This document shows positions 24,170-37,994 of a DNA stretch of 64,000 nucleotides, one piece after another (position 1 is the first letter of the stretch; each line of letters begins with the position of its first letter). Location of the stretch: positions 372,001 to 436,000 of the forward strand of contig NW_026251395.1 in NCBI RefSeq assembly GCF_025118155.1, read 5' to 3'. Below the pieces are notes generated by a model. That model was not told the DNA's origin. It did no database searches and saw only the letters and a list, made by a program, of their open reading frames with translations. The DNA is from Cokeromyces recurvatus. Taxonomy: Eukaryota; Mucoromycota; Mucoromycetes; Mucorales; Mucoraceae. A program made the position numbers and the translations under genes.

Positions 24170-26863
24170 TTATTTCCTATCACTTTGTCTACCAACGTCT
24201 GCCTTATAGTGATATTTTTCTTTCCAATGATCAGATACCTTCTTTTGTTCTCCTAATTTTGTATTATGTAATGTCTTACAATCACCAAGATCAGCTTCCT
24301 TATGCTGAATAGGATCCTGGTTTTGTGTTAATTCAAGAAACATATGTAACCATGACATGGCATTCCAGACAGTAAAAAATTCTTCTGTAACTGCCTTCTT
24401 TGCATTCTCACTCAATTTAGAACGTAATGCAGGTTCCTTAAATAGCTGATAAAGAACATCTGCAACACTATTCACATCACCAATTGGAATTAAATAACCA
24501 TCTTCTTCATGTTTAATTTGAAGAGGAATTCCACCAGCAGCATAAGCAACAACAGGAATACCCTTGTGCAATGCCTCTGTAACTTTTACTTCGAAGCCCT
24601 CACGATGTGATAGTTGGAGAGCTACATAGGCACCACGCATGACCATATTGAGTAATTGATCAGAAGCAGGTAAACGAACAGCAATGATATCCCTTGAGAT
24701 GGCTGCATATTTACTTGATTCAATAATCGATTGGGCTTGTTCAAAGATAACAGTGCCATCAGGGTCATCAATACTACCATGGCCACAGATGATCAATTGA
24801 GGGATATGGATTTCATCAAATTCATCTTCCATCTTGAGACGTAGAAGACGATATGATTCGAGAACATCAGGAATACCCTTAGAGGGATCAAAACGAGCTA
24901 CTTGTACAATATACGGTCTAAGCCAGTCGACTTCGTTAACACCTAAATCAATACATACACGATTAAAGACCGATCGGTAATAGGTTATACACCAATCTGT
25001 CAACGGTTTATTAAGACCGTCCAAAGGATCCGTTGCTGCAGGTAATAAAACTGTATTACAAGAAGGAACAACATCAGGAATGAAACCCTTGATTGGATGA
25101 GCCACAAACAAATCAGCTTGTCTAATAAATTGCCAAATGAAACTATAATCATATTAAGCCCCACCGCAAAAAAAAGAGAGAAAAAGATTTAATTTCATAT
25201 ATTTATCTCTAAAATACACACACACATATATCAATGGCTTGATCACACACTTACTTCCATGTATTAGCAGTGGAACCTTCTGGCTCATTTTTGATTAAAT
25301 CAGCTCTAATTTCGATATGGGATCTAAAAATGATCTTTGTATTTGAAGCATATTTACGAATATGAGGGATAATACCACACACTACAAAATAATTTATATT
25401 TTTTTTTTGAGCTTAATTTTACAATTATGTAAAATTGACTTACATTGTGGATCATCAATGACAATGACATCTGAGTTTTTAATTGGACCCTTATCATCCA
25501 ACCAAAATCTTTGTGCATTTTCATTTGACCAATCAATAAAGACTTGTTTATCCTCCTCTGTCAAGATAACATGAGGTTCAGCTACACCTTGAAGCACGTT
25601 ATGAAATTTTCTCTTTGTAATATCAAACACTTCAGGCTTTGGACGAGCAACGTACCCTTAAAAATGTTCTCGTTAATAAAGATTGTGTATTTTTTTTTTA
25701 TTTATATATTTTTTTTTAAGAAAAACACTTACAATGGGCATCAATACCATTCAAATGAAAGAATCTTATTAACGCATGACGCATTAAAGCAACTAGATAA
25801 AGCGAAAAGTTTTAGAATAACTCGTTTTGTATAGGAAAGCCACACTAGCATAACTATTTACCTCCACCACCCTGAGGAGTCGAATTAAAGAAGGATACTT
25901 TTAACCGTTTCTCTTTAAATGAAGTCACCATCTTTTGCAGTAAACTCCATGTTTCTTGACATACTGTCTCTTGATAGTCACATAATTTTACTAAATGAAT
26001 GATTTGATTGAAGTCAACTAAAATAGAGAGGGGTGGGGATAGGGGATTTTAAGTTAGTTATATGCATGTATATATATATGTCTATATATACAAGCACACT
26101 CAAATAAGCCCTCATTTTCTTTATTTTATTTTATTTTATTTTTTACCTTCAACCTGTTATCATAATGCGTAATAGAAATAATAGGATAATGTAAAACGTC
26201 AGTATGATGAAATTGATGCGTGTATAAATATTTATAAATTTTGCTAACCTCATGACGATAACCAACAGAAATACGAGGCAAATTACCAGGATATTTTGGA
26301 CTTAGCCTTAATAATAAAAGATAATTTGTTATTATTAAAAAGAAAATGAATAAATAAATAACACACACTAATAGTAAATTAGCTTACCACATCACGGCTT
26401 TTCTAACAGCGGCACTAGCTCTTTCATCAGATGAATCACCATGAGTTTCAATTCTAAAAGGAATAGCATCTAGTTCTCTCCAATATTCAGACATAGTAGA
26501 GATTTCCTCAATATCAATAAAATCACCTTGCTCCTTTAAAAAGCCCTTGGCAATATCATACGAACAAGCAATGAGTTGGACCTTATAGTTTTGTGCCATA
26601 GCATAAAGCTCGACAATACCATGAAGTTTAGCAAAGGCTTCAACAATAACTTCCTTTGTAGTTCTCGAGGGATCATGTCGTTTTAATTCACCTGCATAGT
26701 AATCTGTAGAGTACATACCATCATGAACAGAGATTGCATAATAACTTTTCCTGTCTTCACGGATTTCAATATCAACACCCAAATAGACAGCTAATGGGAC
26801 ATGAGCAGTAGAAAAGCGACGCGAGGTACGTCTGATTGGAACATGAGCATTGTTTGGTGGCAT
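24170..26863 (-). CDS. Trehalose phosphorylase (GT4, Ccg-9 type)
   Basis: Catalyses reversible phosphorolysis of trehalose in the cytosol. Multi-exon; starts MPPNNAHVPIRRTSRRFSTA at 26863. The N-terminal exons include VPLAVYLGVDIEIREDRKSY and ISVHDGMYSTDYYAGELKRH, followed by FFNSTPQGGGVALMRHALIR, WYVARPKPEVFDITKRKFHN and NSDVIVIDDPQ. The large last exon (25111-24170) has the GT4 half: PYIVQVARFDPSKGIPDVLE, LIICGHGSIDDPDGTVIFEQ and the E-x7-E motif in REGFEVKVTEALHKGIPVVA. Size about 730 aa agrees with fungal trehalose phosphorylases. Frames stay open apart from introns. Its promoter side faces the second 2 kb repeat copy, about 310 bp away. Confidence 0.87.
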
Positions 26864-27173
26864 AATTTAGTTTATTTTTTTATAAGAAAGAAAAGTGAAA
26901 AAGAAAAGGAAAAAAAAAAGGATCTGGAAAAAAAAAGAACCAGTAAGTGATTCGGTAAATATCATTTATGCAGCATTTTTTTTTTTTTTTTTTTTTTATG
27001 ACAGCAACTAAAATTAGGCTCTTAAATTAAACGGCTGCTGTTTTAGTACATTTTCACCTACTCTACTCTATTCAATTCTTATGATTATATACATATATAT
27101 TTATGTATATACTTCTTTCAGAAAAGAATCCTTGATATCTTCTAGTTTTTACCTAACAAAATGATTTTTACTA

Positions 27174-29170
27174 TATTAATGTCTTATCGGAAGTGTGACT
27201 CCTTTTATAGATGTGCATATTACGAATAGTAGATATTTGCTGAAAAATCGAAAATTAAGCTGAAGACTTAAACAATACTACAGCGGACTACTTGAAATCA
27301 AACAAACGGTCCAAACAACACTTTTATGTATCAAACTGTTGAAAGCAAGTCTTCTACAGAAGTTCTCGTTTTGAGTTTACAATTTTTTTTTTTGAAGAAC
27401 TAGCTGTTTTCTTTCTTCGCGTTATCTTTTATACACTCTTTGAAACTCTATCTCTTTCTTCTCTTTAAAGCTATTATTCTTTCCAAACTGATCAAAACCT
27501 AAAGAGCCTTGTTATCATGATCATCATAAAAAAGAGCTCAATTGCCATAATATAGTAATAAGAAAGATTACAGCCTAACTCTTTAAAATGCATAAACTGC
27601 CAAGAATATTTCGTGAAATTACAACTGAAAAAAGCGTTCCACAACACAGCTAGAAGGGAACATCCTGTAAAATTGCAAGAAATAAAACTACTGTATAAAA
27701 TGACATTTTTTATATTATTGATAGCTTATCTACTCTTATTCTTTTGGAGAATGTATGAACATCATGCTCTGTTGTGTAACTGCATTTAACTAGTTTTGGC
27801 TTAATTTCTTTACAAGAATGCTCAGCATATTCACATGAATATTTATACATATAAAAAAAGTAAACAAACTTCTTACTTTCTTACTTTCTTGCTTACTTTC
27901 AAAGAAGACAGTAATGCTTTACTACATTCAAATAAAAGGCAAAACTTATCTCTAAAGTATTAAAAAGAAAAGAGAAAAAAAAAGACAAGGGAAAAGGCAG
28001 AAGAGAAGATTTAACGCAAAGTAAATTAAAAACAAAAAAAAATACGCTAAGATTAAACTTTAATAACTTCTTCTTTTTGTTTATTTTTTTCTCCTGAATT
28101 TTACTATAAAAAAAAAGTACATTTTTTGTTTTTTTTTCCTTTTTTTTTTCTCTTCTTTTTTTCTTTAGCTTTTTTTTTTTTTATTTTTCCTATTCTTCTT
28201 TATTTTTACTTGAAACTATGGGTAGACATTGTCAGGGTTATGAAGTGTGCTCAAGTCACATAGCTTGGCTTACTTGAGTTTGTAGAACTGTCCGTTTATA
28301 ACATGGCTAAAGGAGAGGGCCTAGACTCTCTTTTGGTTACTACATGCATATCCGCCTTCACCTTGGGTTATTGCAACCTTAGATAATTGATGGGACCTTA
28401 TCGAATTTTGACTGCTCAAGTTTGATTTATTTCCAAAGGAGGAGGGAAATAAAAAGGATACTTGGGGTTGGAAATTGTAAACCTGTTCCTTTTTTAGGGA
28501 GATTAGCGTACTCTTTGTCTGCACCATTGAAAGGGCTTATCTCAAGGTTTAGTTTTTCTGTTTTTCTTTTTGGAGGTTTTTCCTTCTTTTTATTTTTATC
28601 TAGTTGCTGTTTATAAAATAAAAATAGATAAGGATGCACAGCTTACGTTTCTGACCGTGGTTTTTTCATCTATTTATTTAGTTGAAGAATCCCAACTTGT
28701 ATTTACTGTTAAGTCAAAAGTAGATGCTAGGGGTCAAAGAAGGGACATTCTTAGGTAAACAATAGTCAGGTCGTGCACTTCATGTATCTGGATTCCTTCC
28801 ACTTCGCCACGCTACAGGTCAGAATGTTTAGCCCGGCTTCCAATGAAACTTACATCCAACTGTATTTTTTATTGGGTTATGGGGTGAGGAATCCTATCTT
28901 TTTCTTCTAGCAAGGCTTGGGTCAGGTTGGTACTTTGCCAAGTGTCTACTAGTCGAAATTGGTCTATCTTTCTTGAAGAAGGAAAAAGAAAAAAAAAGAC
29001 CCAACATGGGTATTGGTTTATAGAAAACTTATTTTTGGGATTAGATATGCTTTCACCTTCTCGTGGTTAATCCTGTTAGTATCAAGTCTCTTTTAAAGAG
29101 ATTTGAGAACTAAGAAAAGCATCCTTTTTTTTTATAATATTAATAAAAATGAAAAAACAATTTAATAAAA
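27174..29170 (-). repeat. 2.0 kb interspersed repeat, copy 2 (inverted)
   Basis: Reverse-complement partner of 4873-6867; see that entry for its contents. It sits in the 2.6 kb intergenic space between trehalose phosphorylase (start 26863) and Bcs1 (start 29500). Flanking sequence differs from that of copy 1, so the unit was copied as a discrete piece. A T run of 48 (29237-29284) lies between it and the Bcs1 start, on the sense side of that promoter, and is not part of the repeat. Confidence 0.85.
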
Positions 29171-29232
29171 ATCTTATTCTAATAAAGTTGCTTCTCTAGG
29201 AATATTTAATAATTAAGCATATAATCCTTTCA

Positions 29233-29285
<53 letters not shown>

Positions 29286-29499
29286 AAAAATGAAATTCAT
29301 AATGATAAGAAAACTGCCCAAATATCTATTAACATGGGACTCACCAATAACTGAAAATTATTATTCAGATTTATTAAAATGTGGTGCGCCAATAAAATAC
29401 AAAAGCAAAATAAGCTATTCTAACACATACCTTTCCTTCTCCCCCCCCTTGTTGTTGTATAAGCCATAATTTATACGTAGTAAAGAAGAAAAAAATAAG

Positions 29500-30914
29500 A
29501 TGTCATTTATAAACACATTGCAACAACAATCGACCCCAATTGAACCAACCACGAATACCACATTATCTTCAGAGAGCATAGAAAAACAAAGTTTCTTCAG
29601 TAATGTCACTTCTAATCCTCTCTTTTCAGCTGGCTTTGGGCTCATAGGTGTTGGTGCAGCACTCACACTTTTGAGACAGAGTACAAAATTTGGAGTCACT
29701 GTGCTTCGAAGACGTTTATTAGTGACACTTGAGATTCCTTCCAAGGATAAGTCTTACCTCTGGTTTCTTCACTGGATGTCTCATCATGCTCCTAAACGGC
29801 AAGTTCAACATTTGGCAGTTGAAACTAGTTACCGTCAACATGACAATGGGAGTGTGACGACTAAGTTTGGTCTCGTACCTGGTCCAGGAACTCATTATTT
29901 TAAATACAAGAATATATGGATGCAAGTACAACGACAGAGGGATGGTAAAATGATGGATTTGTCAACGGGGGCACCCTGGGAGACTATTACGATTACTACT
30001 CTAAGTCGAGATCGCCATGTGTTTACAACATTATTAAAGGAAGCTCAGGAGATGGCATTAAAGAAACAGGAAGGTAAGACGGTCATTTACACGTCATATG
30101 GTCCTGAGTGGAGGCCATTCGGTATGCCTCGAAGAAGACGACTGTTAGAATCCGTCATTTTGGATCGAGGAGTCAAAGAACGAGTTGTAACTGATGTGAA
30201 GGCATTTATTAATAATGGGAAATGGTATAATGAAAGAGGAATACCCTATCGTAGAGGATATTTATTATATGGTCCACCTGGCTCTGGCAAGAGTAGTTTT
30301 ATACAAGCATTAGCTGTAATTAGAACCAAAAAAAAAAAAAAAAAAAAAAAAAGGATAAAGATATTTTTTTTATTATTATTTTTATTAACGAATATATAAA
30401 ATAGGGTGACCTGGAATATAATATTTGTATACTTAATTTATCAGAGAGAGGATTAACAGATGATAGATTGAATCATTTATTAAGTAATGTGCCTGAACGT
30501 AGTATAATGTTACTAGAGGATGTTGATGCAGCATTTACAAAACGAACACAGTCAGATAATCAAGGTTATCAATCGATGATTACATTTAGTGGACTGTTAA
30601 ATGCTCTAGATGGAGTTGCTTCAGCAGAGGAACGTATTATTTTCTTAACAACCAATCATGTCGAAAAATTAGATCCTGCATTAATTCGACCAGGTCGAGT
30701 CGATTTAAAAGAATATTTGGGCAATGCTACTGAATATCAAATTCGAAATATGTTTATGAGGTTCTATGAAGACGTTTCACTTGCAGAAGCATTTATAAAG
30801 AAAACAAAAGATAAACCGATTAGTACAGCTAGTTTACAGGGTCATTTTGTTTATTATAAAGATAAGCCACAAGAGGCTATTGACAATGTAGAGTCATTAT
30901 GGAATGACTTGTAA
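29500..30914 (+). CDS. BCS1: Bcs1-type mitochondrial AAA ATPase
   Basis: Inner-membrane AAA protein that translocates the Rieske iron-sulfur protein during complex III assembly. Two exons, 29500-30315 and 30405-30914, joined in phase 0; about 440 aa. The N-terminal region ([40 protein letters not shown]) carries the single membrane span and internal targeting signal of the family. The Bcs1-specific domain includes [13 protein letters not shown] and [20 protein letters not shown]. Walker A is [10 protein letters not shown], Walker [13 protein letters not shown], and the second region of homology [20 protein letters not shown] with arginine finger [10 protein letters not shown]. The intron contains an A25 run near its donor. 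Confidence 0.94.
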
Positions 30915-31045
30915 TAAAATTTTATGTCGTGAAACCTTGTTAACAGTTTTTGGTAATATTGTAAATTTTTCTTTTTTTTTTTTCTTTCTCTTTTTTATTA
31001 TTTTTCATTTTTTTTTTTATTATTATTCTATTTCTTTGTAAATAA

Positions 31046-32400
31046 ATGGATAAAAATCCTATTCATTCCAACTATGCTTGGATTATGTTAGTTGGTGTTG
31101 TTGTATTCTTCTTTGTTTTTATAATTTTATTATGCTTTACAAAAATAAGCGGAGAACGATTCTTCTATTCTTCTGGGGAAGATTCATTATACGAAGATAG
31201 TGCATTTACTGAGACACCTGCTTTATTAGCCACTCTTTCAGAAGATGCAAGATTTAGTTATGAACAAGCAAAATGTAAAGGAAAAAAAAAGAAAAGAAAT
31301 AAAATAAAATAAACAAAAGATAACATATTTATTCAAACAAATAAAATAAAATAAAATGTTAGTATTCCAACATAGGCATCCACCAGAAAGTATACCGACT
31401 GATATTACTTTATCTCAATACGTCAGTATTCAAGAAAAGGGCGTATCAGCCTTTGAATTTGAATGGGATATAGAAACACAGACTCTAGTATCTGCTAGAA
31501 CTGAAATACAGTTTTTGGACGGTGAATGCTGTGTACAAACTAATCTGCCTTTGCCCAGAAATCAAGAAGTCTATTATTGGGAAGCAAAGATGTTTGAAAA
31601 ACCACCGACGACTATTGTCTCTGTGGGGGTGGCTACAAAGCCATATCCTTGTTGGCGATTACCAGGTATAGATGCAAACAAATTACTTACATTTAAAGTA
31701 ATGCATTATTTTTTACTAACCAGCCTTACTATAAATAGGTTGGAATAAGCATTCTATTGGCTATTTTAGTCATACAGGAAATAAACACTTTAATAATCCT
31801 TTTGTTGGTAAACCCTATGGATACATGTATGAAGAAGGTGATGTTATTGGTGTTGGATATCGTCACCGTACAGGCACCTTATTTTTTACAAGAAATGGAA
31901 GAAAATTAGAAGAGGCTTGTTTTGGTTTGAGATATAATTTATTTCCTACAATTGGAGCCAATGGACCTTGCCAAGTACATGTTAATTTTGGTCAAATAGG
32001 TTTCGTCTTTGTGGAAGCCAATGTAAAGAAATGGGGATTAGCGCCTGTTCAAGGTACATTAGCACCACCACCTGCTTATGGATATGAGGCTGGATCCTTA
32101 TTATTAGAAAGAGGTGAAGCAAGCCATCTTTTAGAATGCAGTCATAATGTGTTGAATAATATACCCTTTTATAATAATAATAATAATAATAATGAAGAAG
32201 AAGACGACGACGACGACGATAATACACCATTAATTCAACACATACCAATACCACAATGCAATAAGACAGGAATTATTCCAACCTATTCTCCTCCTTCTTA
32301 TTCTACTTTTCCAAGATTAGGTGTTTATATAGGAAGAGGTACAATGGATCATAGTGAAGAAGCAGAAAATGAGAGGAATCGAAGGGCAGGATTAATTTAA
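31046..32400 (+). CDS. SSH4: SPRY-domain Rsp5 adaptor, Ssh4/Ear1-like
   Basis: Single-pass endosomal/vacuolar membrane protein that recruits the Rsp5 ubiquitin ligase to cargo. Three or four exons starting MDKNPIHSNYAWIMLVGVVV; the membrane segment spans about residues 10-32. The SPRY domain is split by an intron at LPG|W and reads EVYYWEAKMFEKPPTTIVSV, GVATKPYPCWRLPGWNKHSI, GYRHRTGTLFFTRNGRKLEE and FPTIGANGPCQVHVNFGQIG. Two PPxY motifs, PPPAYG and SPPSYST, would bind Rsp5 WW domains. Between them is an Asn tract then an Asp/Glu tract encoded by triplet repeats. Family identification is good from the combined layout. Confidence 0.9.
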
Positions 32401-32541
32401 AAAAAAAAAAGAAAAAATACCAGTATCACTGTAGCAATAATTAGCGGAACTTTTTTTTTTTTTTTTAATAATTTTGGCATATGCACCCCCGCTTTCATTT
32501 ATTATACTTTTTTCTACCCTATAAAATAAAAAAAAAAGGAA

Positions 32542-34149
32542 ATGCATCGACAATTAAGATCATTACGATCATTCAATAAATCAAACTTATTTCATTCTTT
32601 ATCATGTTCTCGACAAGCGTTTGTTGCTTCAACTATACCTACCGACTTTGATGTTATAGTCATTGGAGGAGGCCATGCTGGTACTGAAGCATGTGCAGCC
32701 GCTGCTCGTTCAGGGGCAAAGACGTTATTACTAACACAAAACAAAGATACCATTGGTAAATTACGACCCATGTAAAATAAGTTTGTAAGGATTCCTAACA
32801 CATATTGTTGCTGTTGTTTTTTTTTGGTTAGGTGAAATGTCTTGCAATCCTTCTTTCGGCGGTGTTGGTAAAGGTGTACTTGTTAAAGAAATTGATGCTT
32901 TGGATGGTGTATGTGGTCGTATATGTGGTAAAGAAAAAATAAAAATAAAAAGAGAGAGAGAGAATTATTACATAATATTTTCAATGTTTTAATTTTTTTT
33001 TTTTTCATATTGGGTTATTTTAGATCTTGCTGGTATACAATTTAAAGTGTTGAATAAATCTAAAGGACCTGCAGTTTATGTAACATATAGTAATTCATTT
33101 GATTTTTATAAAAACTAATATGTATTTTATTATTATTATTTTAGGGGCCCAGAGCACAGATCGATCGCCGATTATACAAGAAACATTTACAAGAATATTT
33201 AAACAATTACCCTAATTTGACTATTCAAACAGGAAGCGTATCTGATCTTTTATTAAACGATAATGTAACAGAAGATGAATATCAATTAATGACCAAGAAA
33301 GGTGCATCTCAAATTGTGAAAGGTGTACGATTAGGTAAAAAGAAAAAGAACAAAAAAAGAAAAAAAAAAAAAAAGTTGTTTATAAAATTGCAATTAATAA
33401 AAAAAAAAATTAGACAATGGGCAGATTATTAGAGCACCTAATGTAGTTATTACGACTGGCACTTTTTTGGGAGGGGAAATACATTTAGGTAAAACAAATT
33501 TATCAGAATTAATAAGAATAACTGCTAATGTTTTTTTTTAATAAAAAAAAGGGTTAAAGTCGTGGCCAGCTGGTAGAATAGGGGAAAATCCATCTATTGG
33601 TTTATCAAAATCTTTAAAATCAGCTGGATTTAAATTATCGAGATTGAAAACAGGCACACCTGCAAGATTGGATGGTAGAACGATTCGCTATGAAGGTTTA
33701 CTAGTACAAGAAGGAGATAATCCACCATCCCCATTTTCATTTTTAAACAAAACAGTTCCTTATGCAGTAAGTTATTAGACTATTCAAACTATCTTTAGGC
33801 GATAAAAATAAAATAAAATAACTCATTCGTTTTATATAGGATCATCAAATATTATGTTATCAAACAAAAACAAATATAAACGTACATAAATATATTTCGG
33901 ACCATTTTGATCAAAGTATTCATATTAGAGAAACAGTGAAGGGACCTCGTTATTGTCCCTCTTTAGAAAGTAAAATTAAACGATTTAGTGGAAAGGAGGC
34001 ACATAATATTTGGCTGGAACCTGAAGGTCTTGATACCCATATTGTATATCCAAATGGTATTTCAAATACAATGCCAGAAGATGTTCAAATCAATTTTTTG
34101 AGAATGATTAAAGGCTTAGAACAAGTGATTATGCTCAAGCCAGGTAAGA

Positions 34150-34189
<40 letters not shown>

Positions 34190-35363
34190 TATTAAGAAAT
34201 GTTATATTTATAGCTTATGGAGTTGAATATGATCATATTGATCCAAGAGAATTAAGATCTACACTTGAGACTAAAAGAATACAAGGACTATTTTTAGCGG
34301 GACAAGTGAATGGAACAACAGGTTATGAAGAGGCAGCTGCGCAAGGTATAATTGCAGGTATTAATGCAGGTTTAAACGCAATGGGCAAACCACCCTTTAT
34401 ATTGGACAGATCCGATGCGTATATTGGTGTCTTAATAGATGACTTAATTACAAAAGGTGTGGAAGAGCCATACCGTGTATTTACAGCGAGATCTGAATAT
34501 AGATTACTTTTACGTGCTGATAATGCGGATACTAGACTGACAGCAAAAGGATATCTAGCAGGTGTAGTAGGACAAGAGAGATGGGAACACTATCAAGTAT
34601 ATTCAAAGAAATTTAATAATGCTATGGAAGCTTTAGAAAATTTGAAAATGTCTGCTAAGAAGTGGGGTGATCATGGCATTTGTACTAACAACCGTACTTC
34701 TTTTGTAAACGATAATGGAACCTTAAGAAGGTAATTCATGTATATGATGAGAGAACTGGTCATTTACGTGTATGCGTTATTAACAAAAAAAATATTTATA
34801 ATAGTGGTATAGATTTATTAACTTGGCCACACATTACTTTGGATCACTTTGAAGAACTTTTACCTGAATTAAACCATTTAGAACCTTCCTTAAAAGAGCG
34901 CATTATGATCGAAGGTAAGTTTTTAAACATAATAAAGCAAAATCAAACTGATCCCTTTTTTTTTTTTTTTATAATAAAAATAAGGTCGTTATAAGCCATT
35001 TCTGAAAAGACAAGAAGTAGAAGTGGCGGCATTAAAACGAGATGAGCACTTAAATTTAGATATCAATTTAGATTATTTAAAGTAAACTAGTATTCATGTG
35101 TTAATTTGAAATTTTATTAAAGCTTTATTTATAGTATGAATCAACTTTCTAATGAAGTTCGACAAAAACTAGCAACTGTACGACCAGAAACCTTGGTATG
35201 ACTACACTATTTATATCGCTTTTGAAGTAACAATGTATGTATTCATCATTTAAATTAATAGGGAGCAGCAAAAAGAATTGAAGGCATGACACCAGCTGCA
35301 ATGGTTATTTTGATGAAGTATGCGAAACGTAACTATAATAAAAAGGTACTCTCATCTGCATAA
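32542..35363 (+). CDS. MTO1: Mitochondrial tRNA uridine-modification enzyme Mto1 (MnmG/GidA family)
   Basis: FAD-dependent enzyme that with Mss1 (MnmE) makes 5-carboxymethylaminomethyl-type modifications at the wobble uridine of mitochondrial tRNAs. Starts [20 protein letters not shown], a basic presequence. The FAD loop is [20 protein letters not shown]; then [69 protein letters not shown] and [20 protein letters not shown], all family signatures. The C-terminal GidA-associated domain gives RAHYxx-type [19 protein letters not shown] and [20 protein letters not shown]. Ten or more exons, with A-rich introns. Stop at 35361-35363. Confidence 0.94.
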
Positions 35364-35772
35364 GATGCGTGCTCAAATAAAATATATATTTATATGACAA
35401 TGTATTATACCATCATTACAAATTATGTAATATCAATATATTATAGCTTTTTATAAATTAATTCATATTTTTTGATATACCTGCATACAATTGCTTCTCA
35501 TTACAGCAATCATAGCTTTAGTGTTATGTAATTCTTAGTTCATAAGTCTTGTATTAAAAGATTTTTAGGACCACCTATAGAGTCGACATTTAAAAGATAA
35601 AATAAAATAAATTAGCCACCATCATCTCGAAACCTGTGCCTTTATACAACACTAATAATAATAAATAAATAAATAAATAATACAAAAAAAAATTTTTTTT
35701 CTTAAATAAATTCAGAATACCATGAGACAGCTCTAGAAGCATTTAAAACAGTAATTAATCCTAGACCATTTC

Positions 35773-35803
<31 letters not shown>

Positions 35804-36062
35804 TATATAACTGAACATAGTTCATTAGAGTATTTCTAGGCACTTTTATACATTTATCTTATGATAATAAACAAAACTCCCGAGAAATAGTTTCTAATAA
35901 ACCTGGACTCACTTACTATTTATTCAACCAAGATTTGGTCGCTTATTTAAAAAATATATGCATATGTTTATTAATATATTTTCTATCGTCCATTCTCTTT
36001 GTAAAGGTTTCAGTATTCTTATATTGGTAGGAATAAAGCAGCTAATATGACTACGGTAAAGA

Positions 36063-36106
<44 letters not shown>

Positions 36107-36767
36107 CGGTATTATCTCTGCTTCAAATTTTAAAAAATACTCCTGCTCAGTTATATCCAGTAGACTAACCCAGATACACTTTAGTAAGAATGTAGCAACT
36201 TATTGTTATATTGATTGTTTTTGGGACAAGTTTATATTTGTAATAATATAACAGATGCATATCTGTATACAAATATGTATATTTTTTTTTTAAAGAAGTG
36301 TCATTAAAATTTTTAGTCACGTTCGTATAATTAATATTGTATTAGTAATAATTAAACATATAACATAAGCAAAACTTGGTGTTTAATAATATTGATTTTT
36401 TTTTTTTTTTTTTTAATAAAAAATATCAATTTATATTTTATACAGTCCAACAAATGTGAATGTATCTGATTTCCTTGTATCTATTATTCGATGTACATTA
36501 TCAATAATAGTTATCTACAATCACTGATCCTTTTTATTTTTTGTTAACTTTCTATTTTTGAACTTTATTTTGATTGGCTGTATTAATAATTTTTGCAGGC
36601 AAATCATGCAAAAAAAGTATCATCGTAGCAACAACGGTAAATTAATTTAAACTGTACTATTACAAATCAAAAGAAAAAAAAAGCTTTTTGAATAATATTT
36701 GTATTTATATTTTTTTTCTTTTTTGAATTATTTTTCTCTTTTTTCCTTTTTTTTTATTATTTTAAAT
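35364..36767. other. Intergenic spacer between Mto1 and a cyclin gene
   Basis: About 1.4 kb without a recognisable exon. It holds A runs at 35776-35799 and 36064-36103 (40 bases), a TAAA-type microsatellite near 35660-35680, and a T run around 36398-36414. Nothing else can be named. Confidence 0.5.
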
Positions 36768-37782
36768 ATGGAACAAGCTACAAATTCAGTATTTTCAACT
36801 TCTTCATATCAAAAACAGCCACTGAAAACAAATCCATCAGAGCTAATGTGTGGGTCTCAAATGTTTAACTATAATCAAGCCTGCGCATTACTGCAAGCTA
36901 TTGAATTAAATGGACGGAAACGATTGAGTAAAAAGTGTGTTGGTAATTAAGATTCTTGATTTCAGCTCTATTATTTAAAGAAGAGGATAAAGAAATTTAT
37001 TATTTTTTTTATGTATAATAATAGCTCATTTAGCAGTGTTTGTATTACAGGCTTGGGAAGATAAAATCTGTCAAGAAAAGATTCAAAGACTTTATTGTAT
37101 GATGAATAATTTATTAGATACAACGGGAATGGATCCAAATGAGCCATTTGAGATTTCGCTTCAAAACTTTTGTCAAAACTCGATATCAATACCTTCCATT
37201 TGCCCTAGTATTACATTATTAGTAGCTATTAGTTATGTAGAAAGATTAAATAAGGTAAATCTTTAACTTCTTCTCCCGAAATTTTATTACTCGTACTCAC
37301 TCTTTTTATTTTATTTTATTACTCGTACTCTTTTATTTCATTTTGCTTCTTTTAAGCGTTATAGAGATTTGAAAGGAACACCTGGTTGTGGATTTAGAAT
37401 CATGATGGTGGCTTATATTATGGCAGCAAAATACATTCATCGTTGTCTTCAGTTAATTATATACACAAATAGTAGACAATCAAATAATACTACTCCTATT
37501 ACCCCTCCTACCTCACCCAAGATAATGTCAGGCAATGCATCTTTAACATATACCAACAATTCCCTTTTAGATATAGTCCATGATGATCGAAATATAAGAA
37601 TTAAGCGTATGGAGCAGGAGTTTTTATGCTTTTTAAATCATGATTTATCAGTACAAGATACTCTATTATTAGTTTATTGGGCAAGGACTTACGATAATAA
37701 TGATACTTTAGAAGATAAAATTGAAGATAATTATACTTCTGCAGACGAAGGTGACGATGAAATGGATGAAGAAGAGTTATGA
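36768..37782 (+). CDS. Cyclin-domain protein, Pho80/Pcl-like
   Basis: Three exons; starts MEQATNSVFSTSSYQKQPLK at 36768. The cyclin-like part reads AHLAVFVLQAWEDKICQEKI, SICPSITLLVAISYVERLNK, then CGFRIMMVAYIMAAKYIHRC and RMEQEFLCFLNHDLSVQDTL. The YVERLN...R..M.A...A.KY pattern is that of Pho85-type cyclins. An insert of about 60 Thr/Pro/Asn-rich residues splits the box between AAKYIHRC and the EQEFL helix, and the C-terminus is acidic. About 300 aa. It is a second, clearly different cyclin from the one at 13712-14640. Kinase partner is inferred from family. Confidence 0.8.
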
Positions 37783-37994
37783 TTATAGATTCATATCTGT
37801 TTATGCATGCATGCTACTGTATTATATATTTTAATAAAATTTACCTTGTGTTTCTAAATGATGGTTGTGACTTCAATATTATTCTATTGAGAAAATACAG
37901 ACGCCTTTCTTTTTATTTTATTTTATTTTATTTTTTTTTTCTCTTTTCCCCTTGTTTCACTCAACTTACTTTGTATAATATTAAAAAAGAAAAA

